A DNA stretch of 34,841 nucleotides, taken from assembly GCA_024636215.1 (NCBI GenBank), contig JAGXHL010000089.1, positions 1 to 34,841 on the forward strand, read 5' to 3'. Both the position numbers and the translations under genes were made by a program. Below are positions 17,744-24,230 of this stretch, piece after piece (position 1 is the first letter of the stretch; each line of letters opens with the position of its first letter). This stretch comes from Deltaproteobacteria bacterium (GTDB lineage Bacteria; Desulfobacterota; Desulfuromonadia; Desulfuromonadales; BM103). A model generated the notes under the pieces. It saw nothing but the letters and a program-made list of their open reading frames with translations. It searched no databases and had not been told where the DNA came from.

Positions 17744-17968
17744 TTACTTGTCCTCCTTCAGCGCATTCAAACGTTCCTGAGCAATCTTTGCATTTGGCGA
17801 GTCCGCATACTTACTCACCACCTCTTCGTACAGTTTTATAGCATGCTCTCTGTTGTTCTGTTTCTCCTCGAACTGAGCAATTTCAATTTGCTGCCTCCCT
17901 TGATCGTTGGAACAAGCGGCCAAGGCTGAGCAACAAATAAACAGCAGTATCCAGATGTATTTTTTCAT
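17744..17968 (-). CDS. Small lipoprotein with TPR-like repeat (74 aa)
   Basis: The start at 17968 (MKKYIW) follows an AAGGGG RBS; the longer frame from 17992 adds an unlikely MITYKGAC extension. Residues 1-18 form a lipoprotein signal peptide with the lipobox LAAC, so Cys is expected to be lipidated after signal peptidase II cleavage. The mature part, QIEIAQFEEKQNNREHAIKL then YEEVVSKYADSPNAKIAQERL, has the helical pattern of a single tetratricopeptide-like unit (ending with ADSPNAKIA, as in YbgF/BamD-type repeats). It is probably anchored in the outer or inner membrane facing the periplasm. The partner is unknown. It reads in the same direction as the 75-aa gene but 280 bases away. Confidence 0.75.
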   Translation of the reverse strand: MKKYIWILLFICCSALAACSNDQGRQQIEIAQFEEKQNNREHAIKLYEEVVSKYADSPNAKIAQERLNALKEDK

Positions 17969-18459
17969 ACAGGCCCCTTTATAAGTTATCAATTTTTACT
18001 GCATTGAGATGCGTCACTGTCTTCCTGTCATTATTTTGCGTCTAAACATCTGGACTTCTCAATTCACTGCGCTGTTATCGACTCTTCAGTCTATCAATAG
18101 GGTGAACTCTAAATAGACCACTATCATATTTCACAAGTCGTTCCGCGAAAGGGTAAAAAGTCCCAACAAAAACGAGTCTCTATAAAAATTTTCATGCGAT
18201 CCGACCGTCAGCAGCGTCAAGGTGCCAACTTTAGACATAGACTCTTGTAGCAAGCAATCATCGTACATTGCGACACTTGGTTGCAATCTAAAATTTTGGT
18301 CTATGTCGCGTCCAACACAGTTCAATTTTTGCCAGTGCTACCCTTTCCGCCGGACCTTTCTCTGATAAAATAAACTGCGATGCACTCGCAATAAATCAAG
18401 GGATGATTAAGCAAAAATTCATCCTACAAATTACAATTCAGAAGAGTGTCGGACTATCC
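17969..18459. other. AT-rich gap with nested inverted repeats
   Basis: No convincing gene is present in these 490 bases. The small minus-strand frame at 18131-18325 has no RBS or recognisable domain. Two nested inverted repeats are visible: GAAAGGGTA (18147-18155) with TACCCTTTC (18339-18347), and inside it GACATAGAC (18234-18242) with GTCTATGTC (18299-18307). This could be a structured RNA or a decayed mobile element. Confidence 0.4.
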
Positions 18460-19098
18460 ATGGAACAGCGGCATTACAAATCAACCCAGATCGCCAACGT
18501 CGCTTCCCCGGCGCTAGGCTTCATTCTGAGCATTCCCGGACTGATCGCCTTGCTCCTGCATGCGCACAACAACGGGAATGGCATGCATCTCCTGACCTTT
18601 ATCATCTATGGAATGAGTCTGGTCATCTCCTACGCAGTGTTTACGCTGTATCATATCTTTAAATTCCATGCGCGCCTTGGCAGGATGTTCAAAATCCTCG
18701 ATCATGCGACAATTTATCTCCTTATCGCCGGAACCTACACACCCTTTACGCTGGTTTTCCTGCGCGGCAACTGGGGATGGACCTTGTTTGGTGCGGTGTG
18801 GGGAATAACTGTTCTGGGGGTTATTTTCAAAATTTTCTGCATCGATCGTTTCAAATTACTGGGACCGCTGATTTATCTGGCGATGGGATGGCTGTTCATA
18901 TTCGCCATCAAGCCGGCAGTTGATCTGATCCCCGCGGAAGGTTTGCTGCTGCTGTTGGCGGGCGGGCTGTTTTACAGTTTCGGGCTGATTTTTTACGCCT
19001 GGAAGCGGCTGCGCTTTCATCACGCGATCTGGCATCTCTTCGTTCTGGCGGGGAGCGCCTGTCACTATTTTGCGGTATATAATCATGCTATTTCATGA
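18460..19098 (+). CDS. Hemolysin III / TrhA family membrane protein (PAQR-like)
   Basis: From the ATG at 18460 this is a 212-residue protein with about seven membrane segments. The family's metal-site residues are visible: YAVFTLYHIFKFH with S/YH, LDHATIYLLIAGTYTPF with Asp-His, and HHAIWHLFVLAGSACHY near the end. These His/Asp sets mark the PAQR/hemolysin-III superfamily (YqfA/TrhA). Bacterial members are inner-membrane proteins, linked in E. coli to membrane energetics; the hemolysin label is historical. The frame also opens at 18403 (19 extra residues) after AAGGG, but that start is nearly on top of its RBS and the extension is not family-like. The start is therefore uncertain. It is a single gene with its own upstream gap. 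Confidence 0.9.
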   Translation: MEQRHYKSTQIANVASPALGFILSIPGLIALLLHAHNNGNGMHLLTFIIYGMSLVISYAVFTLYHIFKFHARLGRMFKILDHATIYLLIAGTYTPFTLVFLRGNWGWTLFGAVWGITVLGVIFKIFCIDRFKLLGPLIYLAMGWLFIFAIKPAVDLIPAEGLLLLLAGGLFYSFGLIFYAWKRLRFHHAIWHLFVLAGSACHYFAVYNHAIS

Positions 19099-19155
19099 AC
19101 CCGACTGACCACGGTCGATCAGAGCGAATCCACGCGTATCCTGCCCTACCCTCAA

Positions 19156-19183
19156 TTGACATCCCTCGCCGCAGTGTTAATCT
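19156..19183 (+). promoter_or_regulatory. Probable sigma-70 promoter for the DUF1622/ferric-reductase operon
   Basis: TTGACA at 19156-19161 and TAATCT at 19178-19183 are 16 bases apart and end 42 bases before the DUF1622 start codon. This is a good match to the consensus and in the right place. Confidence 0.5.
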
Positions 19184-19225
19184 TAACTAATATTCGCCTT
19201 TTCATTATCTGTGCGGGGGGAAGTC

Positions 19226-19585
19226 ATGGGACTCAAGCTGCTTGACGGGGTCGCTCTTTTCATCGGCCTGTTCGGCGTCCTGACCATCGTCTGGGGGTCG
19301 CTGAAGGCACTGGTGCGCTATGTTCGGGCCGAATACCGAAACCTCCGCAACGATCAGGGCGATCATACCTCGCACCTGCGGCAGAGCTTCGGCACTGATC
19401 TGCTGCTGGGGCTCGAATTTCTCGTCGCGGCGGACATCCTCCACACCCTGATCAAGCCCGATATCGAGGGCATCATCGTCCTGGGGTCCATCGTCGCCAT
19501 CCGCACCGTCATCAGCTACTTCCTCAACTGGGAACTCAGGCAGCCCGACGCGGTCCCGGGGCGGGCTGCGGTGCCGAGGCAATGA
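19226..19585 (+). CDS. DUF1622 family membrane protein
   Basis: This 119-residue protein is chosen from ATG 19226 because GGGGGGAAG lies 3-8 bases upstream; a GTG 15 bases earlier overlaps that RBS. Three hydrophobic segments are visible: about 5-25 (LDGVALFIGLFGVLTIVWGS), 52-70 (TDLLLGLEFLVAADILHTLI) and 75-95 (IIVLGSIVAIRTVISYFLNW). The block LGLEFLVAADILHTLIKP is the hallmark of DUF1622. Family function is unknown; members are small inner-membrane proteins. It overlaps the next gene by 4 bases (ATGA), so it probably works with that haem/flavin oxidoreductase. Its codons are clearly GC-richer than those of the flanking genes. Confidence 0.9.
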   Translation: MGLKLLDGVALFIGLFGVLTIVWGSLKALVRYVRAEYRNLRNDQGDHTSHLRQSFGTDLLLGLEFLVAADILHTLIKPDIEGIIVLGSIVAIRTVISYFLNWELRQPDAVPGRAAVPRQ

Positions 19586-20919
19586 CGATGCAGGGGCACC
19601 GAAACCACTACATCATCAGCGGCTGTTTCTGGATCGGCCTCTACCTCGCCCTGGTCCTGGCGCCCCTGTTCCTGCTCATCGTCGGTCCCGCTCCAGCCGG
19701 CAGCGGTTTTCTCTGGGATCTCTCGGCAGCTGTCGGGTTCGCCGCTGCGGCTATGATCGCCGTCATGTTCATCCTGACAGCGCGCTTCAAGCGGGCAACT
19801 GCCCCTTTCGGCATCGATATCATCTACTATTTCCATCGGCAGATCGCCCTGGTCGGATTCCTCTTTCTACTCGCGCATCCACTGTTGCTGCTGGCGGCCG
19901 ACCCGCGGCTGTTCTTTATTATGCGGTCCGGCGTCAGTCCCTACCACCTGGTGGCCGGAATTGCCGCATTCCTTGCCATGGCGGCCCTGATGGTTTCCTC
20001 GCTGTGGCGCAAACAGCTGGGGATTCACTACGATGCCTGGCGCCTCTGGCATGTGGGCCTGGCGATCCTGGCCGTGGTACTGTCGGTGGTGCACATCGAA
20101 GGCGTCGGACATTACGTCGGCACACCCTGGAAGAGAGGACTTTGGGCGGCGATAGCACTGTCCAGCCTGCTGGTGGTCCTGTTCGTGCGAGTGATCAAGC
20201 CGGCACAGTTACTGCGCCGGCCCTACCGTGTCACCGAAGTCATCCGGGAGCGGGGCGATGCCTGGACCCTGGTGCTCCGGCCCGACGGCCATGACGGGGT
20301 CACCTTTGCGGCGGGGCAGTTCGCGTGGCTGACGCTCTGGCATTCGCCCTTCGCCCTCAATGAACATCCCTTTTCCTTCGCGGGCAGCGCCGAAAATCCC
20401 GGGGAACTGCGTTTCACCATCAAGGAGTTGGGAGATTTCACCCGCAGGATCGGTACTGCCCGGGTTGGGCAGAAGGCCTTCGTCGATGCCCCGTACGGTG
20501 CCTTTTCGCAGGAGCGGCTTCCGGCGCCCGGCTACTGCTTCATCGCCGGGGGGATCGGCATCGCCCCGATCATAAGCATGCTGCGCACCCTCGCCGACCG
20601 GGGCGACCAGCGCTCCCTGCAGCTGATCTACGGCTACAGCAGTTGGGACCGGCTGACGCTGCGGGAAGACATCGAGGCGCTGAAGAGCCGCCTGAACCTG
20701 GAGGTCGTGTATGTACTCCAGCAGGCTCACCCCGGTTGGGAGGGAGAGACCGGGCTGATCAGCCATGAGTTGCTGGCCAGCCGTCTCCCTGCGGACGCAG
20801 CCGCCCGCGAGTTCTTCGTCTGCGGGCCGGTGCCAATGATCGAGGCGGTCGAAAAGGGACTCTATGCCTGTCGGGTCCCGTTGAGCCGCATTCATTCGGA
20901 ACTTTTTGATATGGCCTGA
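19582..20919 (+). CDS. Ferric-reductase-like transmembrane flavin oxidoreductase
   Basis: This 445-residue protein has two halves. Residues 1-210 form about six membrane helices with paired histidines in YYFHRQIALVGFLFLLAHP and WRLWHVGLAILAVVLSVVHIEG, the expected ligands for two b-type haems as in ferric reductases and NADPH oxidases. Residues 215-445 form a ferredoxin-reductase module: GQFAWLTL, HPFS (262-265) for FAD, AGGIGIAP (322-329) for NAD(P)H and FVCGPVPMIEAVEKGL at the end. It should pass electrons from cytosolic NAD(P)H through FAD and haem to an acceptor on the other side of the membrane. The acceptor (metal, oxygen or quinone) cannot be told. It is translationally coupled to DUF1622 and followed by a tiny membrane peptide. 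The region is GC-rich. Confidence 0.9.
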   Translation: MTMQGHRNHYIISGCFWIGLYLALVLAPLFLLIVGPAPAGSGFLWDLSAAVGFAAAAMIAVMFILTARFKRATAPFGIDIIYYFHRQIALVGFLFLLAHPLLLLAADPRLFFIMRSGVSPYHLVAGIAAFLAMAALMVSSLWRKQLGIHYDAWRLWHVGLAILAVVLSVVHIEGVGHYVGTPWKRGLWAAIALSSLLVVLFVRVIKPAQLLRRPYRVTEVIRERGDAWTLVLRPDGHDGVTFAAGQFAWLTLWHSPFALNEHPFSFAGSAENPGELRFTIKELGDFTRRIGTARVGQKAFVDAPYGAFSQERLPAPGYCFIAGGIGIAPIISMLRTLADRGDQRSLQLIYGYSSWDRLTLREDIEALKSRLNLEVVYVLQQAHPGWEGETGLISHELLASRLPADAAAREFFVCGPVPMIEAVEKGLYACRVPLSRIHSELFDMA

Positions 20920-20932
20920 AAGGACGATTACC

Positions 20933-21025
20933 ATGCGCCTTTTGCTCGCCCGCACCCTCGCGTCCTTGACCGGCGTCCTGATCGCCGCTCTCTCGATACT
21001 CTTTGCCTTTCTGCAGAACTCCTGA
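20933..21025 (+). CDS. 30-residue single-pass membrane peptide
   Basis: This short ORF begins 13 bases after the ferric-reductase-like gene, with AAAGGA 7-8 bases before the ATG. It encodes 30 residues: a basic start (MRLLLAR) followed by one continuous hydrophobic helix through LTGVLIAALSILFAFL and a short QNS tail. The composition is that of small accessory subunits of membrane redox complexes (for example CydX-type peptides), but I see no specific family match. Good RBS spacing, the operon position and GC-rich codons like the upstream genes support it as real. It may stabilise the haem protein; this is inference. Confidence 0.6.
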   Translation: MRLLLARTLASLTGVLIAALSILFAFLQNS

Positions 21026-21049
21026 AAGGAGGACTGGGATGGTCTCTGT

Positions 21050-21077
21050 CTGGGACACTCAATTTTGAGTGTCCCAG
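21050..21077. repeat. Perfect palindrome CTGGGACACTCA...TGAGTGTCCCAG (copy 1)
   Basis: Two 12-base arms with a 4-base loop form a very stable hairpin. A near-identical palindrome with 9-base arms (GGGACACTC/GAGTGTCCC) lies at 24546-24569, so this is a dispersed repeat. It sits directly after the GC-rich operon. There is no T-run, so it is not a standard terminator. Confidence 0.75.
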
Positions 21078-21106
21078 ATTCGAGGAGAAGGATTGCTAGT
21101 TCGCAT

Positions 21107-21145
21107 AAAAAAAGCCGATCGGGCGTTGAGGCTCCCGGTCGGCTT
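21107..21145 (-). terminator. Rho-independent terminator of the PRC-barrel gene
   Basis: The arms AAGCCGATCGGG (21112-21123) and CCCGGTCGGCTT (21134-21145) pair over about 12 bases with one G-T type mismatch. On the minus strand the hairpin is followed by seven T residues. It lies 80 bases after the stop of the minus-strand PRC-barrel gene and may also slow plus-strand transcripts. Confidence 0.85.
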
Positions 21146-21223
21146 GCTTTAAGTCTGGTTATGTACTGGTTGCTATCGGTTTGATGTTAGTTAATGGTGA
21201 AGTATGCTGATAAATCAGTATTT

Positions 21224-21889
21224 CTACTGTTTTTTCTCCTGATTCTTCTTATCCATCATCTTATCTTTTTTCGTGTCATCCATCATCTGACGATGGGTAT
21301 CATCCATGCGGTTCAGCTGGCGTTGATTACCTTCCCAATAAGGCGATACACCATAGTGCTCAAAGATTCCCCTGCTCTGATCCTCTTGGGTCAAGGCCTC
21401 CTCGATATCACCTTGAGGGACCTCTTTCAGTTGGTCTTTCTGCATATTGAGCGTGAATACGACATCACGAAGCTGACGCTCGCCTACCCGTGCTTCATTG
21501 CCTTGCGGCATTTTCTGTTGCAGCGCATTGAAAGGAACAATGTACTTGTCTTCACCAACGCCAAGGACGCCGCCGCTAGCCACGGTCACAAAACCAATCT
21601 GGCCGTTTTCCACATCCACCAGGACCCTGTCGATATCACCGATTTTTTCGCCCTGCTGATCCTGGATTTCAGATCCGATCAGATTATCGACCAGCAAAAG
21701 ATTCTGCTTCTGCTGTTGGAATTTTTGGCCCTGTTGGGCCTGGGTCTGAACCTTCTGGTCCTTTTGATATTCACCCTGGCCATATTGCTTATTTTTGTTG
21801 TCGGTAGAACCGCCAGTTGCGAAAGTCGCAGGGACCATGTAAAGCCCAAGCGCAAACAAAAGGGTTGTAAGAATACTTAGTTTTTTCAT
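21224..21889 (-). CDS. Secreted PRC-barrel domain protein
   Basis: This 221-residue protein starts with a Sec signal peptide (MKKLSILTTLLFALGLYMVP, cleavage likely after ATFA). A Gln/Lys-rich low-complexity stretch follows at about 30-62. A PRC-barrel spans about 65-120: LLLVDNLIGSEIQDQQGEKI, then GDIDRVLVDVENGQIGFVTV and KYIVPFNAL. A second region, about 125-190, contains RQLRDVVFTLNM and YGVSPYWE. The C-terminus is highly charged and rich in Met, Asp and Lys. PRC barrels serve as small binding or scaffold domains; periplasmic versions of this type occur widely in proteobacteria and are often linked to stress. The RBS is AAGGAG, 6 bases from the ATG. It is monocistronic with a clear terminator. 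Confidence 0.87.
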   Translation of the reverse strand: MKKLSILTTLLFALGLYMVPATFATGGSTDNKNKQYGQGEYQKDQKVQTQAQQGQKFQQQKQNLLLVDNLIGSEIQDQQGEKIGDIDRVLVDVENGQIGFVTVASGGVLGVGEDKYIVPFNALQQKMPQGNEARVGERQLRDVVFTLNMQKDQLKEVPQGDIEEALTQEDQSRGIFEHYGVSPYWEGNQRQLNRMDDTHRQMMDDTKKDKMMDKKNQEKKQ

Positions 21890-21990
21890 ATTTTTCTCCT
21901 TCGTAATGTTTTATGCAAGCAACCAGTTGACCAGAATAGGTAATGATTAACTCCTTCCTCAACGTTTCCTATTCTAAAATTTACTGCACG

Positions 21991-22133
21991 TAACTAGTGT
22001 CCATCCGGAAACTCCGGGCAACATAGATACAGTTTTCGATTTGGAAACGAGCAATTTTTCGCAAGGTCAAGGAAATCCGCTGATTGACGCAGAGATTGCG
22101 GAAAAGGGCCGTTTCCGGACGAAAACTAACTAG
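21991..22133. mobile_element. MITE-like element with inverted ends and TAACTAG flanks
   Basis: The left end is TGTCCATCCGGAAAC (from 21998) and the right end GTTTCCGGACGAAAAC (to 22126), so the termini share TCCGGAAAC in inverted orientation. Both are bounded by the same 7 bases TAACTAG (21991-21997 and 22127-22133), as expected for a target-site duplication. The inside (about 100 bases) has no coding capacity. The left-end sequence recurs at 27931 and 29195. Confidence 0.45.
22001..22017 (+). repeat. CCATCCGGAAACTCCGG repeat, copy 1
   Basis: This palindromic 17-mer forms the left tip of the MITE-like element. The other copies are at 27931-27947 and 29195-29215. All three are intergenic and in the same orientation. 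Confidence 0.6.
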
Positions 22134-22294
22134 CAACGGAATCAGTTGTGATAGATAAAACGCAATAAGCACGCCAGAAAAAAACGGCAGGTCATACTCA
22201 TGCAACATACTGATATTATTTTGTAAGTTGGAATTCAACTGACAGGTGGGAGAAAAATCTGTTACGAGTAGTCGTCATATGCGACAAAGCCGTC

Positions 22295-22399
22295 TTATGC
22301 GGCGGCCGTATCAAGGTACCAATAGCCGTTTTCCTCGGCATGCATGAGATGGCTATTGCCATCCCATGCATTGAAGGATTCGACCACCTGCCGTGTATG
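22295..22399 (-). pseudogene. Unidentified C-terminal gene fragment
   Basis: Between in-frame stops, the minus strand reads HTRQVVESFNAWDGNSHLMH followed by AEENGYWYLDTAAA. The aromatic-rich, low-repeat composition looks like real protein sequence, but there is no start codon or RBS and an in-frame TAG lies just upstream. An alternative frame upstream (KFLGLGVAYTA) hints at a frameshift. I do not recognise the family. Confidence 0.3.
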
Positions 22400-22563
22400 C
22401 TACGCCCAGACCCAGGAATTTGCCCTAAATAGTAGACTCGTTACTATTGACATGATCCAGGTAATCCGCTTAAGATCACGATTAGAAAATAACGTCGCAA
22501 AAACAAAAACTTAAATGTCAGGAACTTAGTCTGAAATAATCTAATTCATAGCCCGAAAAGTCT

Positions 22564-22648
22564 GCTAAAGGCAAATCCACCGAAAGTTGGAGGCGCAAAG
22601 TCACCGGTCTACAGGGATTTCTCCCCACGACAGCGGGACTGCCAGATT
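22564..22648 (+). ncRNA. GEMM-I (cyclic di-GMP-I type) riboswitch
   Basis: The leader matches the GEMM-I consensus block by block. GGCAAA (22570-22575) is followed by the hairpin TCCACC-GAAA-GTTGGA with its GAAA tetraloop, then the invariant GGCGCAAAG (22592-22600), TCACCGGTCT, a second hairpin (GGGA...TCTCCC) and finally CAGCGGGACTGCC, whose TGCC pairs with the opening GGCA. Compared from memory with the V. cholerae Vc2 aptamer, the order GGCAAAC / GACGCAAAGCC / CCGGCCU / UAGCGGGGUUACC is fully preserved. The ligand is c-di-GMP, or cGAMP for the GEMM-Ib variants. The base I align with Vc2 G20 is G, which would favour c-di-GMP, but my alignment is by eye. It controls the secreted protein gene at 22702. 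Confidence 0.85.
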
Positions 22649-22657
22649 TCTTTACTT

Positions 22658-22699
22658 TAGCAATACCTTGATTTTTTGGGTCAATCAAAGGTGTTGCTA
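22658..22699 (+). promoter_or_regulatory. RBS-masking hairpin (riboswitch expression platform)
   Basis: TAGCAATACCTTGATT (22658-22673) pairs with AATCAAAGGTGTTGCTA (22683-22699) over about 16 positions with one bulge and one G-T pair. The right arm contains the only candidate Shine-Dalgarno (AAAGG, 22687-22691), 10 bases before the ATG at 22702. The hairpin would therefore hide the ribosome site. It lies 10 bases after the riboswitch aptamer and is not followed by a T-run, so control of translation is more likely than termination. Confidence 0.65.
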
Positions 22700-22701
22700 T
22701 T

Positions 22702-23601
22702 ATGAATCCCCGTTCTGCTCCCGAATGCATCCTCCTGAAGGTTCTGCTTGCTCTCAGCTTTTTGATCGCCAGCGTCAGCCCGGCTTTTTGTTTGGATTCC
22801 GCCCCGCACTCCGCGAATGACCAAGGGTTTCCGAACGAGTACGGCCGTGTCGTTTATCAGAAAAATCAAGACGCAACAAACCAGATCTTCATTATCGGAC
22901 AGTCCCATCGCAGCGGAGTGAATGGAAAGAACGACCAGCATACGGTGCAAACCCAGATGGAAATCTATCGGATCGGCGAATGGCTTATACGCCAGAAAAA
23001 GGTGGAAATATTGCTGCCGGAGGGATTTTTCCAGAAAGGTATCGTTCAAAACGATGCGCAAGGTCGGCCATTCGCAAATTATACTTCGAACAGCCTTGAC
23101 AGTGAACGCTTAAGGAGCCTGCTACAGGATACCAGACGATTTGTCAGTGCCGACATTTTGTTATCGGCCCAATATCCCATGCGTTTGGGCCAGGTGGAAG
23201 ATGAAGAGCTGTACCAGACGGTGTCCCACCTGATGCGAAAACTCGGAAATCGAAACGAAGACTTGAACCGTGCGTTTTTTGAGGAATTGAGCGACTACCA
23301 GAGAAAACGCACGGCGATTATGCTCCAGAACATCCCCTTTGCGGTTGAAAGCGTATTCCAAAGAGGGGATGTCGAAAACAAACATGCGATCTTCACGATT
23401 GGGATGGCGCATATCGCGGATATCCTCGAGTTTCTCCATGCGAAAACCGGGAAAATCGCCGGGAATGATGACTTGCTTTCTTCGCCCGCCTTTGATTTGC
23501 TGGAAGAAGGATATGGGGTAACCGTGATCTTGCCAAAGTCGTTGGCCGAAGATGACAAAGTATTGCGTCTCACCCGCCTTGAACAGTTGACATTTCCCTG
23601 A
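22702..23601 (+). CDS. Secreted TraB/GumN/TIKI-like protein under riboswitch control
   Basis: This 299-residue protein has an N-terminal signal peptide (hydrophobic core LLKVLLALSFLIASVSPAF; cleavage near residue 30), so it is exported. The mature part shows the spaced motifs of the TraB/PrgY/GumN/TIKI (ChaN-EreA-like) superfamily: GQSH with His69 in IFIIGQSHRSG, Glu107 in EILLPEGFF, and GMAH with His237 in IFTIGMAHIADILEFL, ending with EEGYGVTVILP. In TIKI proteins the corresponding Gly-His and Glu residues form a metal-dependent peptidase site; other members have unknown activity. The match is by motif pattern, not strong overall similarity. Translation start: ATG after AAAGG that lies inside the hairpin at 22658-22699. 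A c-di-GMP-type riboswitch upstream ties it to a surface or biofilm programme. Confidence 0.75.
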   Translation: MNPRSAPECILLKVLLALSFLIASVSPAFCLDSAPHSANDQGFPNEYGRVVYQKNQDATNQIFIIGQSHRSGVNGKNDQHTVQTQMEIYRIGEWLIRQKKVEILLPEGFFQKGIVQNDAQGRPFANYTSNSLDSERLRSLLQDTRRFVSADILLSAQYPMRLGQVEDEELYQTVSHLMRKLGNRNEDLNRAFFEELSDYQRKRTAIMLQNIPFAVESVFQRGDVENKHAIFTIGMAHIADILEFLHAKTGKIAGNDDLLSSPAFDLLEEGYGVTVILPKSLAEDDKVLRLTRLEQLTFP

Positions 23602-23631
23602 CCCCGCACCCCTATGAGTGGTGCCACTTTC

Positions 23632-23642
23632 GGTCCGACCCC
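23632..23642. repeat. GGTCCGACCCC short repeat (copy 1)
   Basis: A short GGGTCSGACCC-like palindromic word. Similar words occur at 25091-25101 and, as GAGTCGGACCCC, at 26034-26045. All lie just outside gene ends. It may be a repeat remnant or chance. Confidence 0.3.
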
Positions 23643-23723
23643 GAAGCACCTCCCCTTTCAAACCTTGGCCCGCTCATACTGCACCGGCCACTCTTATTGA
23701 AAGTCAAACCAGTGTTGCCAAGC

Positions 23724-24230
23724 TTAATACTTTCGCGAGTCATATGCCCAGTGAAGAATGGCCTGTCTCTGTTTGCGACGACAATTCAAGTCTGCCTCGA
23801 AGCAGTTTCTTTTGATCTGGGTGATGTGCCTGCGCATCCCTTTCCATCTCTTGATCTGACGTTCATCATCTCTACAGCGTCGCCCCATGTAATATCGGCA
23901 ATACCACTGGAACCATCCACGTGGATCTTCCTCATAGATCCACCCTTTCTTTTGCCACACAGATAAGGGTTGTGACGCATTCACTCCAAAATAATTCAGA
24001 ACCGGATCATGCCGCTCGGAACATAGCTTTACATATTTGAACCATTCGGCGGGGAATTCATCCTTGCAATCTGTCATGTATTTACCACCGAACACACCCA
24101 ACTCAAGCATCTCTTCAGGTTTCAACTCGGGACGAAATTCTGGATGGTAATTCTGCCCGACCGGTTCGATGAGTTCATATTTGTAATTTGTCTGCATCAA
24201 ATCATTGACCTGAACGATGACATTGGGCAT
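23724..24230 (-). CDS. Conserved hypothetical protein (168 aa)
   Basis: This 168-residue soluble protein has a near-perfect RBS (AAAGGAGG, 5 bases before the ATG). It has strongly conserved-looking motifs: PEEMLELGVFGGKYMTDCKD, EFPAEWF, FGVNASQPLSVWQKKGWI then YEEDPRGWFQWYCRYYMGRR, DERQIKRW and a C-terminal KRNC...CRRKQRQAILHWAYD. I recall this arrangement as a widely distributed bacterial (and plant) family of unknown function. The many Trp, Tyr, Arg and Cys residues and the basic C-terminus suggest a small globular protein, perhaps nucleic-acid binding, but that is speculation. It is monocistronic and converges on the TraB/TIKI-like gene. Confidence 0.85.
   Translation of the reverse strand: MPNVIVQVNDLMQTNYKYELIEPVGQNYHPEFRPELKPEEMLELGVFGGKYMTDCKDEFPAEWFKYVKLCSERHDPVLNYFGVNASQPLSVWQKKGWIYEEDPRGWFQWYCRYYMGRRCRDDERQIKRWKGMRRHITQIKRNCFEADLNCRRKQRQAILHWAYDSRKY

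Larger units (their letters stand above)
21890..22701. other. 0.8-kb gap between PRC-barrel and TraB/TIKI-like genes
   Basis: No intact gene is seen. The stretch carries a MITE-like element (21991-22133), a short gene fragment (22295-22399, minus), and the riboswitch leader of the next gene (22564-22699). The 85-codon minus-strand frame at 21981-22238 runs through the MITE-like element, has no RBS and is not supported. Confidence 0.55.

Noticed and set aside
18131..18325. 64-codon minus-strand frame
   Set aside because: No RBS and no family-like motifs; overlaps the inverted repeats.
21194..21880. 228-codon plus-strand frame, very hydrophobic
   Set aside because: It is the exact antisense of the PRC-barrel gene, which has a signal peptide, an RBS and a terminator.
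21981..22238. 85-codon minus-strand frame
   Set aside because: It runs through the MITE-like element and has no RBS.
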